A DNA stretch of 52,349 nucleotides from Niabella sp. (GCA_027493055.1 JAPUDO010000096.1:1-52349), one strand, 5' to 3'. Shown: positions 26,015-35,546, counted from the stretch's first letter. The notes: generated by a model not told the origin, from the letters alone. Numbers and translations are program-made.

Positions 26015-27553
26015 TTAATTTTCTGCAATATTGTTATCCGCTCCCAGGTCCAGCTTTGCCTGGGCAAAATCTTTGGGCCTGCTGTAATTCAGCAGCTGCT
26101 TCATTTTTCCGGCCTGTGAAAAGAAATTGTCTTTCCCGGTATACAGCTGCTTTGCAGCTTCCTCGTATTTGTTCACTGCATTGTCCAGGTGCTTCCCCAC
26201 AGCGTCCAGGTTATCTGTAAAGCTTACCAGCTTTTCATACATTTTTAAAGCCCGGCTGGCAATTTCCATGCTGTTACGCTCATTTCTTTCACGCTTCCAT
26301 AAATCGGCAAGCAATTTTAAGGCCGCAATTAAATTAGTAGGGCTTATCAATAAGATCCGCCTGTCGTAAGCATATTCCCAAAGATGGGCATCACCTTTCA
26401 GTGCCGCAAAATAAGCGGCTTCGTTGGGCATGAACATCATTACAAAATCCATCGACTTATCATAATCGTCATAGGCTTTTAAATGCAGCTCTTCTATATG
26501 TGCTTTTACTGAGCGTACGTGTGATACAAGCGCTGCTTCCTGCAATGCTTCGTCCTCTGCTTCGGCGTATCTAATAAAAGCGGTTAACGACACTTTGGCG
26601 TCAATTATCACATGCCGGTTATCCGGGTAAATGATCAGTGCATCGGGCCTCATTTTTTTGCCGCTGACGGCGCTGAGTAATGCCTTGCCATTGCCGTCAT
26701 AAAGCTGGTATTCCATAAAGAACTCTTCGTTTTTTCGCAGGCCCGATTTGTCCAGTATTTTTTCCAGGATCATTTCTCCCCAGCGTCCCTGTGTTTTGGA
26801 TTCGCTTTTTAAGGCCCGCGTAAGATTCTGGGCTTCCTTGCTTAGCTGCTGGTTCAGCTGCACCAGGCTTCTTACTTCGTTTTGCAGGGAAAAACGCTCG
26901 TTGCTTTCTTTACCGTAAGTTTCCTGCACCTGTTTCCTGAACTCGCGTATATGCTCACCCAATGGCTCCAGTATATTTTTCATATTGGCTTTATTGAGCT
27001 CAGTGAAGGTACCGGTTTTGGTTTCCAGGATCTTATTGGCAATGTTTTCAAATTCGGTATTGAATTTTTTGCCTAATGCCTCAACCTCTTCTTTTTGTGT
27101 TTGCAGCTTTTCGGATAGCGCATTGTTAGTGGCGTTTGCTGTGGCTAACTGCTGCTGAAGTGTTGTATGATTGGCCCTCAGTTGCTCTGCTTCTGTACGT
27201 GCTCTTAAAAGGTCGTTGTTTTTTTCAATAAGATGTTGCCTGGATGTATCATAAGCCGCTTTTACCAGTGCGTGCTGCTGCCGGTTCTGATCCAGCTCGG
27301 CGCTCACAGCAGCAAGGTCTTTTCGTAAAAGAGTAATATCTTGCTCGCGGATCATTAAACTGTGGTTGGCCGCTTCCAGCCGTGCAGCAGAAGTAGCCTG
27401 CAAAGATACAAGTTCTCTTTCCAGTTCGTTCTGCCTGGCAAGGGCTTCGTCTTTAACAGCCTGTATACCGGCTGCTGCCCGGCTTTTACCCAAAAGCCAG
27501 CCGATCACTAATCCTGCAATAACGCCTATCGATACATATAAAATAATTTCCAT
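26015..27553 (-). CDS. rmuC: RmuC-family DNA recombination protein
   Basis: RmuC limits inversions at short inverted repeats in E. coli and is thought to be a nuclease-like protein. The 512-residue protein has one N-terminal membrane segment (about 3-22, ending LLGKSRAAAG), a long coiled coil (about 30-215, rich in Glu, Gln, Leu and Ala), and the RmuC domain (about 230-490) with the conserved QGRWGEMILEKILDKSGL, KMRPDALIIYPDNRHVIIDAKVSL and MFMPNEAAYFAAL motifs. The DAK/PDA residues resemble a restriction-endonuclease-like catalytic core. It stands alone with gaps of about 100 and 260 bases to its neighbours. Confidence 0.93.
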   Translation of the reverse strand: MEIILYVSIGVIAGLVIGWLLGKSRAAAGIQAVKDEALARQNELERELVSLQATSAARLEAANHSLMIREQDITLLRKDLAAVSAELDQNRQQHALVKAAYDTSRQHLIEKNNDLLRARTEAEQLRANHTTLQQQLATANATNNALSEKLQTQKEEVEALGKKFNTEFENIANKILETKTGTFTELNKANMKNILEPLGEHIREFRKQVQETYGKESNERFSLQNEVRSLVQLNQQLSKEAQNLTRALKSESKTQGRWGEMILEKILDKSGLRKNEEFFMEYQLYDGNGKALLSAVSGKKMRPDALIIYPDNRHVIIDAKVSLTAFIRYAEAEDEALQEAALVSHVRSVKAHIEELHLKAYDDYDKSMDFVMMFMPNEAAYFAALKGDAHLWEYAYDRRILLISPTNLIAALKLLADLWKRERNERNSMEIASRALKMYEKLVSFTDNLDAVGKHLDNAVNKYEEAAKQLYTGKDNFFSQAGKMKQLLNYSRPKDFAQAKLDLGADNNIAEN

Positions 27554-27751
27554 GCTATAAATAAACTAATGTTAAGTTAACGAAGAATTGTCGTATTTAA
27601 AGTTAATAGTGAATGGTCAGTTGTGGGTAGGTATCCGCAAATATTCACTACTGATACCTTACACTTAACTTAATACTAAAATGTTATGCGCCCATAATAA
27701 TACGCCCTTCCTGCTTAATGGTTATTTAACACAATAGAAACAGCTTTTGTT

Positions 27752-27804
27752 TTTTAAGGTGTGGTTTTTGAAACTATTGAAAAATAACAGTCATCACCTT
27801 AAAA
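27752..27804. promoter_or_regulatory. 10-bp inverted repeat upstream of the PfpI gene
   Basis: TTTTAAGGTG (27752-27761) and CACCTTAAAA (27795-27804) are perfect complements separated by 33 bases, ending 9 bases before the ATG. It could be an operator spanning the promoter or a leader hairpin that hides the start. No decision is possible from sequence. Confidence 0.4.
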
Positions 27805-27813
27805 TTTTTAATT

Positions 27814-28350
27814 ATGAGTAAAAAAATAGCTATACTGGCTACCCATGGTTTTGAAGAAAGTGAATTGAAGTCTCCCAAGGAGCATTTAGAACAACAAGGC
27901 TGGGAGGCACATATTGTAAGCCCCGAGAAGGGAAAGATCAAAGCCTGGGCAGATAAAAACTGGGGCCCTGAGTATGATGTAGATAAAACGCTGGAGGAAG
28001 TACATGCAGATGATTATGATGCGCTGGTGCTGCCTGGTGGGGTTATTAATCCCGATAAGTTGCGTGTAATTGATAATGCTCTGGATTTTGTAAAAGGCTT
28101 TTTTGATCAGGGAAAACCTGTTGCCGCTATTTGTCATGGCCCGCAAACTTTGATCAATGTCGGTTTGGTGAAAGGGCGTAAAATGACTTCTGTAAAAGCC
28201 ATCAGCCAGGACCTTATTAATGCCGGAGCCGATTGGACAGATGAAGAAGTGGTAGTAGATGAGGGTCTGGTAACCAGCCGTACACCGGAGGATCTGCCGG
28301 CATTCAATAAAAAACTGGTAGAAGAAATTAAAGAAGGTGTGCATGCCTGA
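27814..28350 (+). CDS. PfpI/DJ-1-family protein (glyoxalase- or deglycase-like)
   Basis: The 178-residue protein has the DJ-1/PfpI fold. Cys107 in AAICHGPQTL sits in the nucleophile elbow, next to His108, and Glu14 or Glu15 (HGFEESEL) supplies the acidic residue. The length and the GPEYDVDKTLEEV segment fit the YhbO/PfpI subgroup, whose members are described as stress-related proteases, glyoxalases or deglycases; which applies here cannot be read from the sequence. It has no signal peptide. A strong terminator follows 20 bases after the stop, so it is a single-gene unit. Confidence 0.88.
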   Translation: MSKKIAILATHGFEESELKSPKEHLEQQGWEAHIVSPEKGKIKAWADKNWGPEYDVDKTLEEVHADDYDALVLPGGVINPDKLRVIDNALDFVKGFFDQGKPVAAICHGPQTLINVGLVKGRKMTSVKAISQDLINAGADWTDEEVVVDEGLVTSRTPEDLPAFNKKLVEEIKEGVHA

Positions 28351-28370
28351 TGTATAAACAGATTTATCTG

Positions 28371-28400
28371 AAGCTGCGTTTAACAGGCGCAGCTTTTTTT
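28371..28400 (+). terminator. Rho-independent terminator after the PfpI gene
   Basis: AAGCTGCG and CGCAGCTT form a perfect 8-base stem with a 9-base loop, followed by a run of T to 28400. Confidence 0.9.
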
Positions 28401-28479
28401 AGTTGGAACAGGGTAGTGTAAAAATATTGCTGAAATGTTATAAATCTGTTGTCATTCTTAGATTACATTTCCCTAATTT

Positions 28480-28499
28480 AGCCCGTTAAAATACGGGCT
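28480..28499 (+). promoter_or_regulatory. Leader hairpin upstream of the hydroxyacid dehydrogenase
   Basis: AGCCCGT and ACGGGCT form a perfect 7-base stem with a 6-base loop, ending 17 bases before the ATG. TAATTTAG at 28474-28481 is a 7-of-8 match to the -7 box, so the hairpin would lie at the very 5' end of the transcript, where it could stabilise the mRNA or act as an operator. Confidence 0.4.
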
Positions 28500-28516
28500 G
28501 ATTAAAATATTTACGA

Positions 28517-29515
28517 ATGAAAATTACCTTCTTTTCTACAAAGAGATATGATAAAGACAGTTTTACCAAAGCTAATGAGCCTTATAACTTCGAGCTTGAA
28601 TTCTTTGAGACCCACTTAGGGCCTCATTCAGTTGAAATGGTGAAGGATGCCACGGTAGTTTGTGTATTTGTTAATGATAAATTAACCCGTCCGGTGCTGG
28701 AAACGCTTGCGGCCAAAAATGTAAAGATTATAGCCCTGCGTTGTGCAGGCTTTAATAACCTGGACATGGAAGCTGCCAAAGAATTAGGCATAAAAGTATG
28801 CCGCGTACCTGCTTATTCTCCCGAAGCGGTGGCAGAACATGCGCTGGCAATGATCATGACCCTTAACCGTAAAACCCATAAGGCGTACAACAGGGTACGG
28901 GAGCAGAATTTTGCTTTACAGGGCCTGTTAGGCTTTGATATTTATGGCAAAACAGTGGGGGTAATTGGTACCGGAAATATTGGTAAAGCCTTTATCCGTA
29001 TTATGCGGGGTATGGGTTGTAAGGTAATAGCCTATGATATGTATCCTGATAAGGCATTGGAAGCAACAGGCGTAAGATATCATCCGTTAGAAGAAGTGCT
29101 GCAGCAAAGTGATATTATTTCTTTGCATTGCCCGCTTACAGATGATACATACCACCTGGTAAGAAAAGAAACGATCGGCCAGATGAAAAAAGGCGTGATG
29201 ATCATCAATACCGGGCGGGGAAAGTTAATTGATACCAAAGCATCTATTGATGCCTTAAAAAGCGGACATATAGGTTATTTGGGTATTGATGTATATGAGC
29301 AGGAAGAACAGATCTTCTTCAGGGATCTTTCTGCAGATATTATACAGGACGATATGATACAGCGCCTGATGAGTTTTCCTAATGTGCTGGTTACTGCGCA
29401 CCAGGCCTTTTTTACCAGGGAAGCGCTGGAGCAGATAGCAACGGTTACCTATAACAATATACGGTCTCTTACTAATGGTAAAGAACCCGAAACCAAAGGC
29501 GCTGTTGTAGTGTAA
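28517..29515 (+). CDS. ldhA: D-2-hydroxyacid dehydrogenase, LdhA-like
   Basis: The 332-residue protein reduces a 2-keto acid, most likely pyruvate to D-lactate, with NADH. Family marks: RCAGFNNLD (75-83), the Rossmann GTGNIG (151-156), Arg234 in NTGRGKLID for substrate binding, an acidic residue in DVYEQEE (258-264) and His295 in TAHQAFFT as the acid-base pair. The GFNNLD and AHQAFFT motifs are those of the D-lactate dehydrogenase branch rather than phosphoglycerate or glyoxylate enzymes. It stands alone. The 157-base gap after it has remains of a GC-rich repeat (CCCCTTTGGCGGGGC) and no gene. Confidence 0.88.
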   Translation: MKITFFSTKRYDKDSFTKANEPYNFELEFFETHLGPHSVEMVKDATVVCVFVNDKLTRPVLETLAAKNVKIIALRCAGFNNLDMEAAKELGIKVCRVPAYSPEAVAEHALAMIMTLNRKTHKAYNRVREQNFALQGLLGFDIYGKTVGVIGTGNIGKAFIRIMRGMGCKVIAYDMYPDKALEATGVRYHPLEEVLQQSDIISLHCPLTDDTYHLVRKETIGQMKKGVMIINTGRGKLIDTKASIDALKSGHIGYLGIDVYEQEEQIFFRDLSADIIQDDMIQRLMSFPNVLVTAHQAFFTREALEQIATVTYNNIRSLTNGKEPETKGAVVV

Positions 29516-29672
29516 GCTTTTATCGGGTGCATAACAGCTTTTGGTTTAGAATGAATATTCCCCTTTGGCGGGGCGGACTGTCCACCCTTCAGCAGCGGAT
29601 ACTCCCGTTCCAAAGGAATCCTTCAAACCAGCGGTATATATGTTGTGCTCAAAAAATGTTATGCTCTCTTTT

Positions 29673-32504
29673 TTACCATAAGGACCATCCGCCACCTACT
29701 TTGCCTTTAGTGCCCGATGGGCGCAGGTTGTAGGTAAAAGTGGCGAGGAAGTATTGTCCCAACACATTGCTGTAGGCCGTTTGCAGCGTATTCTGGTTGG
29801 GAATAATATCAGTATTAATAGTTTTATTCAGGATATCGTTGGCATATAAACGCAATACTGCCCGCTCATCCTTGAAAAAAGTAAAATTGAGGCCTGCGTT
29901 CCACATGAATATTTTTCTGAGATTGGCTGTGGGGAAGGCATTGTTATTAATGTACCGCAGTTCTGAATCAAATATTACATGCTTGATATAGCGCATGATG
30001 GTTTCTATCCCGATGGTTTGCTCAAAGCTGTTCTTAGGGGTAAAGAGCGGGTTAGTGTTTTTTACGTTCATGTATGAGAAGGAGTAGGCTGGTCCAAGCT
30101 CCAGCTTATCGTTCCAGTTAAATCCTATATTGCTCCATATATTACTTACCAGTCTTTGCTGGGTGCTGGGCTCGTCATTATAGTAAAAAGAGTTTTGGCG
30201 GTATTCCGTCCAGGTGCCTATATTCCACGAAAAAGTAAAGCTGTTCTTATATTTAATATCCTGGTTCAGGCCAAAATTGGCGGCTACGCGTTTGCTGCCG
30301 TCAGCATTCACAGGCCGTGTGGTTTGCAGGCCGCTTTCGTCCATCGTAATGCTTTGCACCACATCGTTATTGGCAATCCATGCTTCACCCCAGCTCCAAA
30401 CGTTAAGGTTGTTTTTAGGGTTAAAAGTATTAAGATTCACAGATACCCTGTCCATCAGTGCCGGTAAAAGATTGGTGTTACCTAATCTTACCACATAAGG
30501 GTTGGTATTATTTCTTACGGGGATCATATAGCTATAATCTGGCAGTACAATATCCCTGCTATAGTTAACGGTCAGCTTGCGGTAAGTGATTTCAAGCTGC
30601 GGCAAAATATTATTCAGCTTTTGAATAACAGGGTTGGCAACAAAAGACAACTGGTTATCAAATTGCTGGTATTGATAACGCACGCCGGGTGTAATGGCCA
30701 GGCTTTTATGTTTAAATTCAATGCCGGTGCTCAAGAAATACCGGTTGCTGCTACGCGAAAAAGCGCTGCTGAGGTCGTTGTTTTTATGGTTATAACCACC
30801 GTTTTTATCAAAAGTGGTGATATCGTTTTTCAGATTTTCATATTCATACCTTGCTCCTGCCCGCAGGAAGATCTTTTTACTTAAAGGTTCCCGGTAATTA
30901 ATGCCGGCAAATACAAACCAGGAAGGAACGTCTTCTGCCCTTAGCTGGTTGGTGGTACTGTCAAACTGTGCCGGATGCAGGTATTGTATTAACGCATCGG
31001 TATAATTATTTACATCACGCCGGTTGAGGGAAATGCCCTGCGAAAATGAGAGGCGCCTGCCGGTCTTGCTTTTAGATAACCGGGTTAAGGAAAAATTCTC
31101 GCGAAGAATGTTATTGCCGGTTCTCCCGTTGATATTTACTTCGCCTGTGTTTAAGTTACCTGTAAAATTATTAACGCCGCTTTGTGTGTTCAGGCTGTTG
31201 GTTTTTTCGTTGGCCAGTATGTAGTTTGCTGTAGCCGTGATGGTAGTCAGCGTATCTGGTTTCAGGTTCAAACCAATGCCAAAATTATGGGTATTGCCTT
31301 TTACAAGTGCATTGTACCGCGAGGTATTGGTCACGGTAGTATCGCCATTAAAAATATGCGTGGTACTATTGGATTCGATATCGGTGCGCACTTTGCCATA
31401 ATAGTACTGGGCAAAAAATGCTTTTTTATTATTAGGCGAGTGGTTAAGGTTAAAGCCCAGCCCGTTGCTGGTAGTTACACCTCCCAGGCGCGACATACCT
31501 CCGAAATTGATACCATTGATACTGATATTTGATCCAAAATTGCTATTGTTACTGCTGTTATTGCCACTGCCGGATACCTGCCGGCTCCTTTGCAGTCCGC
31601 CTGTCTGCATCAGGTCGCTCCATCCAAAGCCCGGCCTGTTAAGGTTATTGCTATAGCCCAGCAGGCTTACCTGTAATGTATCCCTGAATATATTGGCAAT
31701 AGCGCCCGCCTCAAACCTGTTGCCATTGGGGCCGGTACCTCCACCACCATAGGCTTTGCCAAACATTCCTTTTTTCACGCCCTTTTTAAATGTAAGGTTG
31801 ATGACTTTTCCCACATTATTCAGGTTATCATCGCCGCTTTCCAGTAATTCGTCCTTGTCGTCCGTCACCTGTATTTTATCAATAACATTGGAAGGCAGGT
31901 TTCTTGATGCCATTTTAGGATCGCTGCCAAAAAAGTTTTTACCATCCACTAATATCCTGTTCACACGCTTCCCGTTTACCATAATGTTACCCTGCTTATC
32001 CACCTGCACGCCGGGAAGTTTCTTTAGCAGGTCTTCAACCATGGCATTAGGCAGGGTTTTGAACGCATTGGCATTAAACTCTACGGTATCTTTCCTGATG
32101 ATCATGGGCGGGCGCTCTGCTACTACTAAAACCTCATCAAGTTCTGTAGCTGCAGGCTGTAAAAGAATAGTGCCTAAATCAAGCATGACCGAATCTTTGG
32201 TAAGCAGGAACTCTTTTCTGTACACGGCATATCCTGTAAAAGAAACAAGTACCCGGTAAGGAACATCTGCTGCAAGACCGGGCAGCCTGAACCCGCCATC
32301 TTCCGCGCTTAGCCTGTAAGTAACAACAGAGGTATCCGCAGCTTTAAATACGGTAACAGTGGCCATATATAAAGGCTTTTGCGTTTGGGCGTCTGCAAGT
32401 TTTCCCGATAGCGATCCCTGTCCGTAAACAGGTGCCACGGCAAAACAGGCAAATACAGTAAAGAACAGCAGGTATCTCAATAGTGGGTACGATATAATGT
32501 GCAT
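29673..32504 (-). CDS. Outer-membrane beta-barrel protein, TonB-receptor-like (OMP_b-brl_3 type)
   Basis: This 943-residue protein has a signal peptide (ending VAPVYGQ, about 29), a carboxypeptidase-regulatory-like domain (about 30-115, SLSGKLADAQTQKPLYMATV), a plug-like domain (about 120-240, with EDLLKKLPGVQVDKQGNIMVNGK and ILVDGKNFFGSDPKM), and a long beta-barrel. It belongs to the family of large TonB-receptor relatives without a SusD partner. A low-complexity Ser/Asn/Gly segment (about 300-330) probably forms a surface loop. No metal- or siderophore-binding motif was identified. The neighbouring genes offer no clue to substrate. Confidence 0.85.
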   Translation of the reverse strand: MHIISYPLLRYLLFFTVFACFAVAPVYGQGSLSGKLADAQTQKPLYMATVTVFKAADTSVVTYRLSAEDGGFRLPGLAADVPYRVLVSFTGYAVYRKEFLLTKDSVMLDLGTILLQPAATELDEVLVVAERPPMIIRKDTVEFNANAFKTLPNAMVEDLLKKLPGVQVDKQGNIMVNGKRVNRILVDGKNFFGSDPKMASRNLPSNVIDKIQVTDDKDELLESGDDNLNNVGKVINLTFKKGVKKGMFGKAYGGGGTGPNGNRFEAGAIANIFRDTLQVSLLGYSNNLNRPGFGWSDLMQTGGLQRSRQVSGSGNNSSNNSNFGSNISINGINFGGMSRLGGVTTSNGLGFNLNHSPNNKKAFFAQYYYGKVRTDIESNSTTHIFNGDTTVTNTSRYNALVKGNTHNFGIGLNLKPDTLTTITATANYILANEKTNSLNTQSGVNNFTGNLNTGEVNINGRTGNNILRENFSLTRLSKSKTGRRLSFSQGISLNRRDVNNYTDALIQYLHPAQFDSTTNQLRAEDVPSWFVFAGINYREPLSKKIFLRAGARYEYENLKNDITTFDKNGGYNHKNNDLSSAFSRSSNRYFLSTGIEFKHKSLAITPGVRYQYQQFDNQLSFVANPVIQKLNNILPQLEITYRKLTVNYSRDIVLPDYSYMIPVRNNTNPYVVRLGNTNLLPALMDRVSVNLNTFNPKNNLNVWSWGEAWIANNDVVQSITMDESGLQTTRPVNADGSKRVAANFGLNQDIKYKNSFTFSWNIGTWTEYRQNSFYYNDEPSTQQRLVSNIWSNIGFNWNDKLELGPAYSFSYMNVKNTNPLFTPKNSFEQTIGIETIMRYIKHVIFDSELRYINNNAFPTANLRKIFMWNAGLNFTFFKDERAVLRLYANDILNKTINTDIIPNQNTLQTAYSNVLGQYFLATFTYNLRPSGTKGKVGGGWSLW

Positions 32505-32926
32505 AACTGGTAGTCGCAGAAACCGGCAAAATGTTACAGTGCTGTGGCTGCACTACAAGTGAATGACTGGATGATTACTGTAGAGGGCATTAAGTTTTTC
32601 ATTTTAAATCAATTTTTAAATATGAATATTGGGTGATGGTATTTGTTCCGTAAACATACGCCCGGCGTGTGCTGTAAGGCAAGGGCATAATGGTGAACTA
32701 TATCAGAATAGCCGGTGAACCGCAATTTTTAACGGGTGAAAAGCATGGCGGTGATGGAAGGGCGATTTTTTGTAAAACGTTATATTATTTTGCTATATGG
32801 AAAGGGTGTATCTGGTGTAGCATACTTTTTATAATCATTTCATCCATGGCGGATTGAAAAAATAACCCGGGTAAATAAGCCCGGAGGGCTGGCAGGATTA
32901 TAAAATAAAAGTAAACTTACTAAAAA

Positions 32927-32940
32927 ACTCCGCAAGGAGT
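32927..32940 (+). repeat. ACTCC-GCAA-GGAGT hairpin repeat upstream of metF
   Basis: A 5-base perfect stem on a GCAA tetraloop followed by GTGACATAAAG. The ACCCC-GAA-GGGGT-GCCA unit at 37257 has the same layout (stem, short loop, then GTGNCA), suggesting a dispersed repeat family. The 540-base gap between the barrel gene and metF otherwise shows AT-rich sequence, a GC patch at 32866-32894 and a TAATTTTG box at 33020-33027. Confidence 0.5.
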
Positions 32941-33019
32941 GACATAAAGCATAAGACCCTCCCAAATCAGATGTGTTTGCCCTGTTGTTGAAATTACACT
33001 GCTTTTACAGCAGGACCCG

Positions 33020-33027
33020 TAATTTTG
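33020..33027 (+). promoter_or_regulatory. Promoter -7 box of metF (TAATTTTG)
   Basis: Exact TAnnTTTG, 17 bases before the metF ATG. No TTTG at the proper -33 distance was found. Confidence 0.4.
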
Positions 33028-33044
33028 CACTCTAAAAAAATAGC

Positions 33045-34004
33045 ATGAAGGTTATAGAGCATATAAACAGGGCGCAGGAAAAAAAAGAAATATTAATTTC
33101 TTTTGAGGTGCTGCCCCCGTTAAAGGGTAAAGGCATTGAGGGGTTATACAATCATTTAGATCCCCTGATGGAATTTAAACCGGCCTATATCAATGTTACT
33201 TATCACCGCAGTGAGCATGAGTTCAGGCAAAATCCCGATGGGTCCTTTAAAAAAGTAACCATACGCAAAAGGCCGGGAACTGAAAGTATTTGTGCGGCTA
33301 TTATGAACAAATACAATGTAGACACTGTTCCGCACCTTATTTGTGGCGGTTTTAGTGTAAATGAAACTGAGGATGCGCTCATCAATCTGCAATACCTGGG
33401 CATTGATAATGTGCTGGTGCTGCGTGGTGATGCTGCAAAAAATGAAACTGCTTTTATTCCTCACCCCGATGGGCATAAATATGCTTCTGATCTCTTAAAG
33501 CAGGTGGTAAATCTTAATAACGGTATTTACCTCGAAGAAGAGCTCATCAGCAACCGGAAAACCTCTTTCTGTATTGGTGTGGCGGGTTATCCTGAAAAAC
33601 ATTTTGAAGCGCCTAATATGCAGACCGATCTGGCATACCTGAAAGCAAAAGTAGATGCTGGCGCCGATTATATCGTTACACAAATGTTCTTCGACAATGC
33701 AAAGTATTATGCTTTTGTAGAAGCCTGCCGGGCCAACGGTATTAATGTGCCTGTTGTTCCTGGTCTTAAACCCATTTATAACAAGAAGCAATTAACCACC
33801 CTGCCTAAAATATTTTCTATCGACCTGCCGCAGGAGCTTTCTGATGAGATTTCAAAATGCAAAAGCAATGAGGATGTAGAAAAGGTGGGCGAAGAATGGC
33901 TGTTAGAACAAAGTCGCGACCTGAAAAAGAACGGCGCTCCCGGGCTGCATTATTACACGTTGGGTAAACCGGGCATTGTTGCCAATGTAATTAAGAGAAT
34001 ATAG
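33045..34004 (+). CDS. metF: Methylenetetrahydrofolate reductase
   Basis: MetF reduces 5,10-methylene-THF to 5-methyl-THF with FAD and NADH, supplying the methyl group for methionine. The 319-residue protein has the TIM-barrel motifs of the family: SFEVLPP with catalytic Glu21, INVTYHR for folate binding, PHLICGG, NVLVLRGD (about 124-131) and ADYIVTQMFFDN (about 208-219), the flavin and folate sites. Length equals that of bacterial enzymes. The start ATG follows a good -7 box. metE or metH are not in the window. Confidence 0.96.
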   Translation: MKVIEHINRAQEKKEILISFEVLPPLKGKGIEGLYNHLDPLMEFKPAYINVTYHRSEHEFRQNPDGSFKKVTIRKRPGTESICAAIMNKYNVDTVPHLICGGFSVNETEDALINLQYLGIDNVLVLRGDAAKNETAFIPHPDGHKYASDLLKQVVNLNNGIYLEEELISNRKTSFCIGVAGYPEKHFEAPNMQTDLAYLKAKVDAGADYIVTQMFFDNAKYYAFVEACRANGINVPVVPGLKPIYNKKQLTTLPKIFSIDLPQELSDEISKCKSNEDVEKVGEEWLLEQSRDLKKNGAPGLHYYTLGKPGIVANVIKRI

Positions 34005-34010
34005 TTTTTA

Positions 34011-34082
34011 TGTACGATATCAGATGTACGATGTACGCGGTTAGTTATTGTATATCGAAATTCGTATATCTGATATCGTACA
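34011..34082. repeat. Long inverted repeat (about 20-bp arms)
   Basis: TGTACGATATCAGAT (34011-34025) and ATCTGATATCGTACA (34068-34082) are perfect complements; 5 more inner pairs follow with one G-T. The loop is about 37 bases with direct repeats of TGTACGA. It fills the whole gap between metF and rlmD, is made of TACG/GTAC tracts, and may terminate metF transcription or be a dispersed repeat. Confidence 0.75.
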
Positions 34083-34106
34083 CCGTACATTAAAATCATC
34101 GATATT

Positions 34107-35546
34107 TTGTCCCGGAAGAAGAAAAACATAACACTTGAAAAAGTTCTGATAGAAGACTATGCTGCCGAAGGCCGCTCGCTGGCCCGTGTAGATGGTAAGG
34201 TATATTTTGTAGAGCAGGTGGTTCCCGGCGATGTGGTGGATGTGCGTCTTACTAAAAATAAAAAAGACTGGGGTGAGGGCTGGCCTTTGCATTTCCACAG
34301 TTATTCCGAAAAGCGGGTGGATCCTTTTTGCATTCATTTCGGAACCTGTGGGGGTTGCCAATGGCAAATGCTGCCTTACGATCTGCAATTACAGTACAAG
34401 CAAAAGCAGGTACAGGATAACCTCAAAAGGATAGGAAAAGTCCAATTACCTGAAATATTGCCAATTATTGGAGCCAATAAAACTACACAATACCGGAATA
34501 AGATCGAATACACTTTTGGTACGGAGGAATTTTTGACGAAGGATGCGTTTGCAAAACGTAAGGAAGAAGCGATGAGTACCCCTTCAGGGGCCGGTGGTGA
34601 GAGCAGGCCAGGCGCTGCCGGCTTTCATGCCAAAGGGTTCTGGGATAAAGTAGTAGATATACAAACCTGCTACCTGCAAGCCGAACCTACGAATGAGATA
34701 AGGTTAGCTATTAAAAAATTTGCCATACAAAATAACTGGAGCTTTTACAACCTGCGGGAACAGCACGGCTTTTTACGTACCATGCAGGTGCGCCTTTGTG
34801 AAACGGGAGAGTGGATGGCCAATATAGTAGTAGGCGAAAATGATGAAGAGAAGATTGAAAAGCTGATGCAGTTTGTGTTGCAGCAGTTTCCCCATATTAC
34901 ATCCCTGCTTTATACTATCAACACCAAACGGAACGACAGCCTGCACGACCTGGATCCGGTAGTCTACTATGGTAAAGGGTATGTAATAGAACAGCTGGAA
35001 GACTTCCGGTTTAAGATAGGCCCGAAATCTTTCTTTCAAACCAACACACGGCAGGGCGAAGCATTATACAGGATTACCCGTGAATTTGCAGAACTGACAG
35101 GTAGCCAAACCCTGTATGATCTGTACTGTGGTACGGGCAGCATTGGCATTTTTTGCAGCCGGGATGCCGGTAAAATTATTGGTGTGGAAATGATCGATGC
35201 TGCTATAGATGATGCCAGGAAAAATGCGGCGCTGAACCATCTTGATAAGACCCATTTTTATGCAGGTGATGTTATAAAAATTTGTGACGATGACTTTTTT
35301 GCCAGGCATGGCCGCCCGGATGTGATCATCACTGACCCTCCCCGCGCCGGTATGCACGAAAAGCTGGTGCAGAAAATAAATGAAATGGCTGCGCCCACAG
35401 TGGTATATGTAAGCTGTAATCCTGCCACACAGGCCAGGGACCTGGCGTTGCTGGATGAAAAATATACAGTGACAAAGATCCAGCCGGTAGATATGTTCCC
35501 GCATACGTTGCATATAGAGAATGTGGTACAGTTGAAGCTGAGATAA
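34107..35546 (+). CDS. rlmD: 23S rRNA (uracil-1939-C5)-methyltransferase
   Basis: RlmD methylates U1939 of 23S rRNA using S-adenosylmethionine. The 479-residue protein has an N-terminal TRAM domain (about 5-60), the Fe-S cluster ligands Cys75, Cys81 and Cys84 (FCIHFGTCGGC) with Cys188 as the fourth, and a Rossmann methyltransferase domain with LYCGTGSIGIF, DPPRAGMHEK and the catalytic Cys of SCNPATQARDL. Translation starts at a TTG (34107); upstream there is no ATG before an in-frame stop. About 28 residues (144-171, ...STPSGAGGESRPG...) just before the fourth Cys seem to be an insertion, encoded by DNA with a CCCC/GGGG hairpin. Confidence 0.92.
   Translation: MSRKKKNITLEKVLIEDYAAEGRSLARVDGKVYFVEQVVPGDVVDVRLTKNKKDWGEGWPLHFHSYSEKRVDPFCIHFGTCGGCQWQMLPYDLQLQYKQKQVQDNLKRIGKVQLPEILPIIGANKTTQYRNKIEYTFGTEEFLTKDAFAKRKEEAMSTPSGAGGESRPGAAGFHAKGFWDKVVDIQTCYLQAEPTNEIRLAIKKFAIQNNWSFYNLREQHGFLRTMQVRLCETGEWMANIVVGENDEEKIEKLMQFVLQQFPHITSLLYTINTKRNDSLHDLDPVVYYGKGYVIEQLEDFRFKIGPKSFFQTNTRQGEALYRITREFAELTGSQTLYDLYCGTGSIGIFCSRDAGKIIGVEMIDAAIDDARKNAALNHLDKTHFYAGDVIKICDDDFFARHGRPDVIITDPPRAGMHEKLVQKINEMAAPTVVYVSCNPATQARDLALLDEKYTVTKIQPVDMFPHTLHIENVVQLKLR

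Noticed and set aside
29527-29733. 68-codon open frame after the hydroxyacid dehydrogenase
   Set aside because: Covers GC-rich repeat remains and the end of the barrel gene on the other strand.
32850-33044. SAM riboswitch upstream of metF
   Set aside because: A GGAGGGCTGGCAGG patch recalls the SAM-I core, but the flanking P1 stem and the conserved kink-turn bases are missing.
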